A stretch of DNA of 64,000 nt from Aquila chrysaetos chrysaetos (Eukaryota > Chordata > Aves > Accipitriformes > Accipitridae): positions 23,474,759-23,538,758 of the forward strand of contig NC_044012.1 of the NCBI RefSeq assembly GCF_900496995.4, given 5' to 3'. This document shows, one piece after another, positions 21,527 through 33,000 of this stretch (positions within the stretch are counted from its first letter, which is position 1; each line of letters starts with the position of its first letter). The notes under the pieces were generated by a model. It made no database searches. It had not been told where the DNA came from and saw only the letters and a list, made by a program, of their open reading frames with translations. The translations under genes were made by a program, and so were the position numbers.

Positions 21527-24215
21527 GTGCCTTTGTATTTCTCTGGTTTACTGCAAGGGAGCAGGGAGCTGCTAAGAAACTCTGTAGCCTCTGTATTCCT
21601 TTGTATATTGCTTAATGTGTGGTGTAGCTGCCTGACAATATGGGGCACCCTGTGTTATTAACAGCATTGTAATTTCCTACTCTCCTTTCTCCTTTGCAGA
21701 GAGCATCATGAAATGTTGCCGTGGAGCTGGAAGGCACTCTGGTAGGAGAGGAGCTCTGCAGCATCAGCAGTAGGCAAGATATTAACCTGCAGTTCCATCA
21801 GCACCACAGTTGGCAAGACTGGGAAGGCACTGCCCACTGGAGAAGGTCTTGCTGAGCCAAGGTCCTGCGGAGATGCATGCAGGTCCATGAGAGAGGAGGA
21901 GGTTGTGCATGGAAAGGGAAGGGCTCATGGTTTTTGCTGTCACTGACTTGTTCTTACTGAGCTCTGTTAACTCTCTTCCTGTTTCCACCCCCCTCCTAAT
22001 TGGAATGTAGAAAATTATCCTAATTGAGCAGAGACTCCAACTTGCTAAGGGCAATCTAGGTAAGGCTTGTACTTATGTGCAGTACTCATGGAGCAGGATG
22101 GCTCCTGTCCATCTTCTACACCAGAGACTTTGGAAGATGACCGCAGGCATTGCCCACTCCATGATCCTTGGTGCCAACATCTCCAAGATGGGAGGAGAGT
22201 GTGAAGGAGTTCACTTTGTGTCCAATCAGTTTCATCAGTGCTAGCGAACATGAGAACTAGAATAGAAATAAAAGGGAAGGAAGCAACAAATAGGCGTCAT
22301 TGTGCAGTCATGAGGCAAGAGGAAGACTCGAGTGCAGAGAGGAACTGAACATCAGAAAGAGCATGGGAAGAGATGAAGAAGTCCAGAGGGGAGAGCAAGA
22401 GAGACAAACGGCCTCTCGCGTGTCATTCTTGTGGCTCTTGTACCACAAGAATTTTGTTTTATGACCCTCTTGTCAGCAAATATCCTGCTGATATTGCTGT
22501 TTCCCCATGTGGGTTGGTTCCCAGATGAGAGCTCAGCTGTGCTTCAGCCACGAGGTTCCACTGGCTGGTGGAGAAGAGTTCCAGCGAACATCCTTTAGCC
22601 CAGGAGATGTGCACAGCTGGGCTGTGCGTGCCCAGCACAGGGGGTCCGAGGGAGACCTGGGGTGCGGAGAGGTGCAGCCAAAGCCAAGTGTCTAAGACTC
22701 TGCCCTCTCCCTGGCAAAGATGTCCACGGGGCTTTGGGAGCACACCTGCTATATGCAGAGGTGCAGGATCAGCCCAGGGACATGCCAGCATTCCCAAATT
22801 CTCATCGCCACTTGGTTTCTGCAACCCTCCTTCAGTCTTTGACCTGGGAGCATCCCTGCAGGACAGGCTTTGCTGTCCTCTTCTGCTCCCTGTGCTGTGG
22901 TGAAGGTGGTGTTGGGACCATGCTCACTGGTGATAGAAGATGGTCCCAGTAGAATACTGCTCCCCAGACTCTGTTTTGGGGAGGGCTGTGGTGGTGGGCC
23001 CTCATCCTGCATGCTCAGTTTGGGCTCCATCATCTTGGGAAACAGGGAGAAAACAGGAATGGGAGGAAGGGGGCAGAGAAAATGGGAGGAGGTGGGGAGG
23101 GTCATGTAATGTGGGGATGTGGGGGTGCTGCCTTCGGAGAAGGGAGGATGTTAGGACTGGCTTCAAAATTGAGCTGGGAGGTGATTACTGGAAATGCTGA
23201 AAGGAAACTGAAAGGGAAGAAAGAGCAGGTGGGAGCAGGTTTTGCTCTGAGCACGAAAGAGGAAGAACGGTGGCGGGCAGCGGACAGCCTGCGGGGAGCA
23301 GCAGATTGTACCCATGGAGGCTGGGGACACAGAGGGTTCTGCACCCGCTGGCTCTGCTGCCCATGTCCCTTCAGTGGCAGGGGTGACACAAGACGTGGCT
23401 GACTCAGTGGATGTTCCTGTCCTGGTGTCCCTCCAGCCACAGGTGGCATGGGGATGCAGGGGGCCGCCTGGAGCACCCCATCCCCACAGGGCAGGAGCCA
23501 GGACCCGGGTGCTCACAGACAGAGCAGGGGGCAGGGGGCTGCAGGGCTGCCCACCTGGCTGGGGCTTGTACATCCCATGTGTGAGCAACCAGAAAGCTCT
23601 GATTAAGCCCATCCCCCTGTCAAACTGCTGTGGTCCTCAGTGTTTGGGGGCTGGCAGGGTATATGGATCCCCACCTGAGGTCAGCTAGCACACCGGATGG
23701 GGCAGACATCACCCCATCACCCTGCCGTGACAGCAGCATTGCTTTCTCCAAGGGGTCCATTCCCTGGTGTAAAACAAAAAAGGACTCGGGTGGCATGGGA
23801 AGGCAGCGCTGTAGGAAAATGCGAAGCCTTTTCCCCTGCCCCTGCCCATGCCAGCGATAGGGAGCTACTGGGCTGTGACCTAAAATACTGGGAAATGACC
23901 ATCAGTGGTGCTCGGCTGTGTTATTTGGGTCCATCTCAGGGCCGAGGGCACGTGGCCGGGATGAAACTGCAGGAGGAATCAAACAGCAAAGAGAAGAGAT
24001 AAATATCAGGCTGAAGCAAGAGAAGGGGAAGAGAGGGGAAGCCTGCGAGTGTAGAGGGAACTGTCTGGGCGAGCAGCAAGGAGGTGAGCTCCTGGCAGAG
24101 CTGCAGCTTGCTCTGGCTGAGCAGTGACCCTCACGCTGCAGGGAGAGACTGGAACTTCCCAGCCGATCCCGCTGGGTGCCCAGCATCATTGCCGTGAGGC
24201 TGTTGGGAAGGCAGC
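21527..24215 (+). other. intergenic, no gene recognised
   Basis: GC-moderate sequence with many overlapping 60-150 aa frames on both strands and no recognisable domain. Purine-rich patches (23040-23110) and one strong acceptor-like site at 21699 are the only structured elements. The end of this stretch is the 5' flank of the Ig receptor gene; no clear TATA box was seen. Confidence 0.5.
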
Positions 24216-27200
24216 ATGGAGGTCCGGCTGGCTGGTGGCTTTCTGCGCCTGCTGCTCCTTGCCTGGCTGCGTCCTGGTGAGTCCCCTTGTGCCCTCAACT
24301 CTGCTTTGAACTCTTCCATCTTTGCATATGCCTGCAGGAGGTTTGGGACGTGGCTGCTGCTGCTTTTTTCCTCTCCTCTTGCAGCTTTTAACCCCGCCAT
24401 TCTGCACCAGCACCTTGCAATGTGCCTTGCAAAGGGGGTCCCCCCCTGCAATTGCCTGTGCCCAGGCTGTGGCCTTTGCCCATGGGGACCCAATTTCAGG
24501 CTTCAGGGCTTTGAACCAGCATTGCCTTCAGGAGCAGGGAGAGAAAACAGCTGGGGAGGGGAAGAAAACAGAGATGCTTATAAGCCTGACAACTGTGAAG
24601 GGGGTCAGCTTCACGTGGAATATATGGATATTCTTTAACACAAACCCAACCCCCCAACCCTTCATGGTTGGGGTTTTTTTTCAGCAGAACTTGCTTACCT
24701 GTTTTCAGCCACGATCGATGTGTCGGTAGGGTTAGATCTCGTCTTGCAGTGTCTCCTTCAGACAGGCTTAAGCAGCACCGCCGGGGAGGTGAAGTGGTTT
24801 AATACCACCCAAAACGAGCAGAACAAAGGTGGTGTGGAGATGAAGAATGGTTCTGCCCAGCTTGTCTTCACCAGTGTGAGCAAAGCACATACAGGAACAT
24901 ACGCATGCAGGATGGAGAACATGAGGAACATGTCCAGGAACAGATGCTCCCAACAGAAAGAGTGTGGTAAGAGACACAAGCCCACCAACACCCACAGGAG
25001 CAGAAAGAAAGGCCTGAGGAAGGGAGAGGAGAGAGGGAGAACTCTGCTGAGAAGGTGTGAAGTGACTTTAGCTCAGAGGTTCAGGAGCAATTCTGAACTA
25101 CTCCAGAGTGAACATTAGGGGATGGGATGAAGCCAGAGAGGCTGCGGAGGGTCTACTATGTTTTCTTTGCTTCTCTAGGTCTGACTATTTCCCCACAGCT
25201 AGCCCCCCAGTCCCACCTCACGCTCCATGAAATGCTGGAGCCTGAGCCTGTGGCCTCAGTGGCACGTCCTGCTCAGGTGCCAGAAGACCCTTCTGCCTAG
25301 GTTGGAGGAGGAGGAGGAGGTGTCTTCCCTCTGATCCTCCCATTTTCCTTCCTTTCTGAGAAAGAGAAATGCTTGTGCGCTGCACAGTGTTGGGTGGCAA
25401 TAATCAACATGCAACATTTCAACATTCAATGTTGAGGAGCGTTTAGCAGCCGGATTTGGAATAGAATGTGAGCTGCTGGAGGAAAGGACAGTTCCTTTAC
25501 CGTGTCTTTCATGAATGACACATGCCAGTGCGATATGACCCCTGCAAGGTCATATATATGACTTATATTTCACTTATCACTTATATTTTTGTTTCCTCCA
25601 GGGGGCCAGCCAGGAAAGTCAGTCATCACCATGGAGTGCATGTTCCAGATTTTGTTAGAGAATCACACAGTACATGTGAAGTCATGGTACAAAGATGCAG
25701 GTCTGGAGGTGGGGAGTCAAACCAACACCACAGCTCTGGGAGAAAACTGTACCAATGTCACCGGCACCGGCATGCATGCAGCCAACATGGAAATCTGTGG
25801 GTGTGCGGTGTTCATCACAACAATAAACTTGACAGGCACTGTAAACGGCACACAAGGGACAGTTCCCAGTAAGTGGCACTGCTTCCGTTTTCATGGGGGT
25901 GATGAGCGGGCAGAGAAGAATGCTATGACCAATGCTCCCCCCCCCGTACCCTCGTGCACCATTTCCCCCAAAAGCATCCCAGGCACTGGAGGAGCCGGCC
26001 CAGCACGGCCCTTTTGGCAGATGCGTACCACCATGGAGCTGCTTGGCCGTTGGGTCCTTGAAATAGGACCTGTCACATCCTCCAGCTGTGGCATGTCAGC
26101 CGAATGTTGAGGTGGCTGGAGCGGGACAGCCGGGGCTGTGGGGTCCAGGTCCCTGGCCCAAAGCAGAGGGGGGAGCAGGGTGTCCTCTGCCTCTGGCCAG
26201 TCTCTCACTTGTGTTTCTGTCTTACAGGCTGTGGCCTTGGGAGACATCAGTCCAATGTCACCGAGGAGACCTGGACAGGCAAGTCCCCACAGCCTTGTGG
26301 CTGCAGGGGTTGGGGGGCAGGAGGGGTCCTTGGGGAGAAAGAGGAGCAGCAAGGGGGGAAACACATCCTGATGTTTCCCCATGAGTGGGTGGGAGCCGCT
26401 GCCAGACTGGGGTAGGCACCAGTGGATCAGAGGCTGTGACGCTGGGAAGGGGCTCTGATGCTCTGACCACCCCCCTGGCTGAGTTCAGATGAATTTTTGG
26501 AGACCGTTCCCCACAGGATTTTGTTGGCACCCCAGGGCTGTGGGGGCTGCAGGTGGTTCGAGGTCTGGAAGCCCAACCCAGGGCTGTGGGGGCTGCAGGT
26601 GGTTCGAGGTCTGGAAGCCCAACTTTGGAAAAGAACCATCCCCCCCAAAAGAGGTAATGGCAGCATGCATTCCTGCACAGTGGGATGGCAGCTCACGAGT
26701 GTCTCTGTAATGGTTGTGTGTGCAGGACTCAGATTCCTCCTGTGCATCACCTTTGGCTTAGCGGTTGGGACGCTTCTTTACATGCCAATAATTGGCATTC
26801 TGCTGTGGCAGTGCAGAAGGAACAGAGAAGGTAAGGCTGAGCCCTTGCCGAGCCTCCATCTCCTGTGGGAGCTGGTTGGCATCTCCTCCTTACCTGCTGG
26901 TCTGGACAAGCCCAGGCTTGGGAGATGTCCATCTTCATTATCCTAGTGCTCCTGCTCGCTTGGCGTTCCCTGCATGAGTCTGTCCTGGACAAGCTGTCCA
27001 GGGGTGGGAAGAAGGTTCACCCCCTCCCTTCCCTCTGGCCAGTTGCTGGTGAGGGCCCGCTTATGGCACAAGCTGTGGTGCAAGTGAAACAGGTCTTGCA
27101 CATCACCACATTTCCAGAAGTGTCCAGCTCAGAGCTCTTCTCCAGCCCCTCCAAAGGCTTTTAAATCCTTGCCAACGCCTCCTGCCCCTTGGCCATCTTC

Positions 27201-27862
27201 AAAGCCAGCCAGCTGCAAAGCCCCATCCTCTCTTGCAACAAAAGCAGGACCAGTGCAGATGTTTTCTTCATTTAAAATAATAATTGTTATCATTATTTTA
27301 AGTACTATTTAAACTATGTTTCCTTTTTCAGGAAAGCTCACAAGCAAGCAAGTGGCGGAAGGGGATCAGCTCAGTACGGTAAGCCAGGGAGGGCTTCGCA
27401 CGTATCATTTCCTCCCTGTAAAAAAGAGCACTGGCTGTTGAATACCCATTTAAAGGATTTCAGGGTAAAATCAGCTTTGCTTTCTGAAAATGTGGTCCTA
27501 AACACTTATTAATTCCTATTAAATAGGAGATTACAAGCTTCTGAATAGGTGGCGCCTCTGAGCAAGCTGGATAATGCTTGGGCAGTGCAAATAGTTGTGC
27601 CAGTGGAAAAATATTAGCAGGGGAGATGCAGAAGGGAAAGCCAGGGGTCTACTCATTGCTCTCTCCCCTGCAGGCAGCCCCGGTGACAGGGACTGAGGAC
27701 CTGACCTACGTCAACCTGAAGTTTGAAAAGAAGGGGACGAAACCTGCCGCCTCCGACGTCGTTTACACCGAGATCAAACCATCGCAACAAAAGCAGAGCA
27801 GCAGGGATGCCAGTGCTGCCAACAAAGGAGTGGATGTCTCCCCTGAGGGAGAAGGCAAATGA
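24216..27862 (+). CDS. Ig-superfamily inhibitory receptor with two ITIM-like motifs
   Basis: Complete seven-coding-exon gene, 325 aa: 24216-24276, 24709-24966, 25602-25868, 26228-26278, 26726-26830, 27332-27378, 27674-27862. All junctions keep frame and most are phase 1, as usual for Ig domains; exon 4 uses a GC donor (AG|GCAAGT). Residues 1-20 are a signal peptide. Ig domain 1 is about 21-106 with Cys35, Trp50 and Tyr85-Ala-Cys87. A degenerate second domain is about 107-196 with Cys119 and Trp135 but an odd CGC at 172-174. There is a short stalk, a TM segment at about 216-240, then a basic stop-transfer. The tail has LTYVNL (Tyr275) and VVYTEI (Tyr294), 19 residues apart, an arrangement like CEACAM/Siglec-type inhibitory tails that recruit SHP phosphatases. 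Ten N-glycosylation sequons are present. The family name is not recognised; the role as a leukocyte inhibitory receptor is inference. Confidence 0.82.
26532..26623 (+). repeat. 46-bp perfect tandem duplication
   Basis: Two identical copies (26532-26577 and 26578-26623) of a GC-rich unit beginning CCAGGGCTGTGGGGGCTGCA, within intron 4 of the Ig receptor just before the TM exon. Perfect identity suggests a recent duplication and possible length polymorphism. Confidence 0.9.
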
Positions 27863-29419
27863 GGGAGAAGGGAGGGATGAGCAGCTGCTTGTATGCCTGT
27901 CGGGGTCATCATCCCTGAAAACTAGGTGTTTGCTCATACAGAATTGCAATCTTGGTGACCAAAGCCACCTATTTACCCCCAAATGGCTGCACCACTGTGC
28001 TTTATGTTCCCCTGGAAGAAGCCATCTCTCACAGTGAGGACAGGGCTCTTCCAGCCAGTTTTCCCCTTGCCTTCCCGCAGCCCCAAGCACTGCCAAGCCT
28101 TGGCAAGTCCTTTCACGGTCTCTGGTACCTCTAGCAACTTTCTCCATGTTTCAGCAATGTCAGTGTGCACTGAATGGCCACCATGGTCCATGAAGCACTT
28201 GGTGTCCCCTTAGTGCTGGACATGCTGGGTGGGGTGGCCACGAGAAGCTCCTCTCAGTGCTGGAAAAGTCCTGGAGCAATTTTCTGGATTTTCTGCAGAG
28301 CAGGCACCTGCTGTGACGTGGGTTGACCTTGCTTTGGTTCACTTGCTCAAAACACAAGGAGCAAGGATGGAAAAGCATCGCTTGCTTCGCAGAAGTGCAA
28401 CGCGGGTGCTGCTGTACTGATCTATGTGGATCTACTTTGTACCAGAAGCGGACGGGTGTCTTCATGCATGTAGAGCTTTCCTGTAATTCGGGGGGGGGAG
28501 GGGGGGGGGACGACCAAAAGAAAATAAAAGGTGGTGGTTTTGCCTTCAGTGTTTCCAGTTCTGTACTGCTGATGGAGCCCCGGCTGAAGTCCTGCAGGAA
28601 TAGACTTTCTGGTTTCCCCATTCATTCCAGTTTCAGAGCAGCTACCCATGGGAGACATCCCCAAAGCAGTGGTGGTGGAGCTCCTGGTGTCCTGAGGGTA
28701 GAGCTCAGGTCACACGTGGCCAGGAAGACATAGGCAAGGGCTACAGAAAGTGAAAAATTGGGGAAAAAAATCCCAAATATTTGGGGGGAGCAACCAGTGG
28801 AAAAGGGGGTGGGATGTGAGTGTCAAAGTGTTGAACTGGGAAGGCTCATAGAGGTACCAAAGTTGCTGGGGGATGCTGCCCAGGGATGCAGAGTAGAACC
28901 AGGCTCCACCAAACTGCAGGACATCCTCACCAGCCTCCTCCCGGGTACCTGCAACCATGGAGGAGGAGCAGGTGGAGGAGGATCCCTAGGGATGCCCCAG
29001 CTCGGAAAGAGAAGGCATAAGTTAAACGAGCAGTTACAAAATGCAGCCAAAACCCCAGCAGCAGCTCCTGAAGGAGCTGGAGGAGGAACTGGGGTTTGAA
29101 GGAAATGTGTGCCCCAGGCCTCCGCCTGGCTGCAGAAAGGAAGCATGAAGGATGTCCGGAACACCTCACTGCCTATTGCTCCTTGGGGGCTGTTTCCAAC
29201 CTATATGCCTGGAGGCCCATGGGATTTGACTTAGAGCAGACACCACTCAGCCACGGCTTCCACCCTATCCTTGTGGCAAGGAGAGCGATTGCTTGTGCTT
29301 CGGTGGGATGTGAGAGCGGCCATCCCACACCCTCCTGACGTGGCACTGGGACAGCCAGGGAGGTTGGGGTGGGCCAGAAGTCCAACAAGGGATCAGCGGG
29401 GGGTCTGCTGGCCACCTTT
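27863..29419 (+). other. Ig receptor 3'UTR and downstream flank
   Basis: From the receptor stop codon through the candidate poly(A) signal near 28.52 kb, then intergenic sequence up to a CR1. Numerous short frames on both strands match nothing recognisable. Confidence 0.5.
28488..28528 (+). terminator. G-run and AATAAA, candidate poly(A) signal of the Ig receptor
   Basis: AATAAA at 28523-28528 lies about 660 bases after the receptor stop codon and follows an almost pure G tract (28488-28509), which could fold as a G-quadruplex in the 3'UTR. This would give a 3'UTR of about 0.7 kb. No closer canonical signal was seen. Confidence 0.5.
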
Positions 29420-30080
29420 TTGTCAACAGCTGGCTGAATATGAGCTGGCAGTGTGTCCATGTAGCCAAGAAGGCCGATGGCATCCTGGCTTATAATCAAA
29501 TAGTGTGGCCAGCAGGACTAGGGCAGGGATCGTTTCCCTGTACTTGGCACTGGTGAGGCTGCCCCTCCAATACTGTGTTCAGTTTTGGGCCCCACACTAC
29601 AAGAAAGACATTGAGGTGCTGGAGCGTGTCCAAAGAAGAGCAACGAAGCTGGTGAAGGGTCTAGAGCACAAGTCTTATGATGACCAGCTGAGGGAACTGG
29701 GGTTGTTTAGCCTGGAGAAAAGGAGGCTGAGGGGAGACCTTATCGCTCTCTACAATTACCCGAAAGGAGGTTGTAGTGAGGTGGGGGTTGGTCTCTTCTC
29801 CCAAGTAACAAGCGATAGGACAAGAGGAAGTAGCCTCAAGTTGTGCCGGGGAGGTTTAGATTAGATATTAGGAAAAAATTCTTCACCGAAAGGGTTGTCA
29901 AGCACTGGAACAGGCTGCCCAGGGAAGTGGTAGAGTTGCCATCCCTGGAGGTATTTAAAAGACCTGTAGATGTGGCGCTTAGGTACGTGGTTTAGTGGTG
30001 GCCTTGGCAGTGCTAGGTTAATGGTTGGACTCAATGATCTTAAGGGTCTTTTCCAACTTAAATGATTCTATGATTCTATA
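29420..30080 (+). mobile_element. CR1 LINE 3' end
   Basis: Well-preserved CR1 3' portion: AGCTGGCAGTGTGTCCATGT, then AGTGTGGCCAGCAGGAC, CCTCCAATACTGTGTTCAGT, GGGCCCCACACTACAAGAAA, the TTGTTTAGCCTGGAGAAAAG segment, and the ending ATGATTCTATGATTCTAT at about 30061-30080. It is 5' truncated, as usual. The 119-aa frame inside is the end of the CR1 ORF/3' region and not a host gene. Confidence 0.93.
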
Positions 30081-33000
30081 TAGCCAGGCTGGGTAGCCCT
30101 TGGGCTGGCCCAGCACAGCCCTTCTCATGTTCCTGTGGCATGAAATGACCAATGCTGTTATTTTAAGAAGAAGGGGGTTTAAAAAAAGCTGACTTCAACT
30201 GAGAGGGACTGCTCATGACTCCAAGAAGACCTGAGCAGGACACCTGAGAGTTGGATTAAAATCTTGGCAGCTGGTTATCCTTTACAGAGGCAAGAGAAGA
30301 GGCTTCAGAGGAGGCAAATACAACTGCAGAGTTCTTCAGCATCCCACTGGTCAAAAAAGAAGGCCACGAGGAAAGGGAAAACACAAAAGACATGAGCAGA
30401 GTGACAAGGTCACTAAATTGCAGAGGCAAAATCGGAAAGCAAAGGTACAAAATGAGTTAAGTCTAACAAGGGCTGTGAAAGGCTCTGCATTTGCTTAACT
30501 GCCTTAAAAAGAGGAATGAAAAGGAAAAGTTTGGCCCATTGCTTCACCAAGAAAGAGTCATTAACTGATGAAGTGGAGAATGCAGGGATGTTCGTAGTGC
30601 TGCTTTTGCATCCTCCCTTACACCCAAGGTTAGTGGGGTGGGGATCAGATTTGGAATAGCGTTTTTAACAAGGAACCAGGAAAGAAGCCATGAAATAGCC
30701 TTGGAGCAGTTACACGAGTGAGCAAGAGGTGAAGAAACGCAGCCAGGGCTGCTTAAGGAACTAGCTGAGACAATCTCTCTCAAGATCTCGGGGTCTTTTG
30801 CAAGTGCAGGCAGGAAGGGTGGGGCCAGCGTCTTTGTCCATCAGCTATTTTTAAAAAGGTGAAACAGCTAAGGCCAGAGCTGAGCGTCCAAATTTCAGTT
30901 CTCAGAAAGATGCTATCACAAGCAGTTAAGCAAGTGCGTGAAGATAAAGCGATAATAAATGCAATGCCCTCCTTGCCCCAAATGCATCCATGCCACCTCC
31001 GTACGGACAGAAGTCTCCCTTGTCCCTGTGTGTGCTCAAGGCAGGTGGGCGAGACATCTGTGATGGGTTTCCATGCCAGGAGCATGGAGGGTGCCCTCGC
31101 TGCCCCGCAAGCTCTGCTCGCTGCACAGAGGAAGCCTGACTCAGGTGGAGAAAAAAAGTAAAAGTGCTGCTTCTCCCAGTTTGGGTTCTTTTTAGGGCAG
31201 AATCATAGCAGCAGGCACCTGGGGAGACCATGGAGGAGCCACTCAACCTGGAGAAGAGGGGTACCGGGGCGGGGGCAACCAGGGAGGTCTCTGCAGCTCC
31301 CCAGGAGCTGCTGCCTGATGTGGTCCCCAAGCTTCACGCCGACTGTGATGGTGCTTTCGGGCGCTGGTGGACAAGTCCTCAGTGCTGCCAGCCCCATTCC
31401 TACATGGTCCTCAGCCAAACCTCCCACTGAAAGGGCTCAGCAGAACATAAGGTCTTGAGCAAAGCTGCAGCCATGCCAGTGCACACAGGAGAGGCTTGGC
31501 CTCCACCATGCTCCCTGCCCACTGGAAGAGCAGCAGGAATCCATGTGGGAAAGAACAGGAAAGAAAGAATTGACCCGGGTCACAGTGGGAGAGAGAAGAA
31601 ACAAGCCAAGGAACAGAAGAGGAGGAATGGGAAAGGATGGGGATGGGTGAGGGTGGCAGTGGGGAGGACTGTAGTATACTTGGATGGTGTGAAAAAGAGA
31701 AGGAGAGAGGCCAGCACAGAAGAGAAAAAACAGAAGAGAATTAGGGAAAGAAGAACAGAAACAGAGAGGTGGAAGGAAGTGGAGCAGAGAAAGAGAAGGA
31801 GGGGAGAGACCAGAAGAGTCAGAAGAAGGGGAAGACACTGGGGGAGGAAAATGGCTCAGCCTGAGGAAGGCACCGATCTCACTTTGCTGTGGGAAAAAGA
31901 GCAGTTAATTCATTGCATGATTAATCAGATTTCTGCTGGCAAGTTCACTGGACTTGAACACCTCTGAAGCTCTCAGAGATGTGTGACCCAGGCACAAGGA
32001 AGGTTTATTCCCTACTCTTCAAAGGGCACATGTCCCTCCCTGTTTTGCAGAGCATCTCCTTCTCATCCAGGAGACTCAATTTCTCCAGCAAGGAAGTTTA
32101 CCAGCAAGCACTGCATTTATTTAAGAGCAAAGTATCGCATGTAAAGCAAGCTGCAAAGATGCAGGAAAACTTCCTGGTCTTTGCACTAATGGGCCTCTGA
32201 AGGCCACCAATGCAGCCATGCTTTTCCTAGCAGGAGGAAAAGCAGCTGCTCTAATTCAAGGGGAGGAAAGCAGGCATGCATGCGGAGTCAGTGCTGAATT
32301 CCATGGCTCTTCATGCCTCCTCAAGTTGAAGCTGTGCAGAAGGACATCCTGGAGTGTGAGTACGGAGGCAGGGTTAGTTGCACTGGGGTGTTTCTCCATG
32401 AACGGCTCCATAAAGCATCTCCTGAACAGGCTCCAGGGTAAAAAGGGACATTCAATGGATGCTAAGAGAGGCAGGAGGAGAAGGGAGAAAAATGTGGCTG
32501 ATATCACCTATCTAGAGGATCAAGAGGAACGGACGCTCACCTCTGTGATGCAGTGCTTGGCTGCACACTTGGCCCGTGGCACAAAGGGCTTCATCTTGCA
32601 ACCCCCTGGAAAATGGGGACAATTCACTCTGATTCAGTTTTATTGCTGGGGAAGGTTGGAGGAGCATCCCTGATCATTTTAATCCCCCTTTTTGTAAATT
32701 AGACTATTTCTATATCCCCAAGATGACGCTCACCAGGATGGGTTCCAGTGGTGCTGGGAGGAGAAGCCAACACCACTGGGCTTTGCTGTGTGCTGGGGTC
32801 TGCAGAGCCGGCGGGGCGAGGAACAGGCGATCCTGAGCAGGCACAGCCGCTGGAGGGAGGCAGTGGAGCGGAAAAGCTGGCAAAAAAACTTTGGACATGG
32901 CTTAAGATGGGAAACAGCTTGTCTGGAGCAAACCGGTTGGGAGAGGCACATCCATCCCGCCTGCATCAGGGCCTCTCCTGGTCCCCTGTAACTCCTCCTG

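Noticed and set aside
29505-29864. 119-aa frame
   Set aside because: It lies wholly within a CR1 3' end and is repeat-derived.
31455-31967. 170-aa Lys/Arg/Glu-rich frame
   Set aside because: It is the translation of a purine tract, with no conservation signal or start context.
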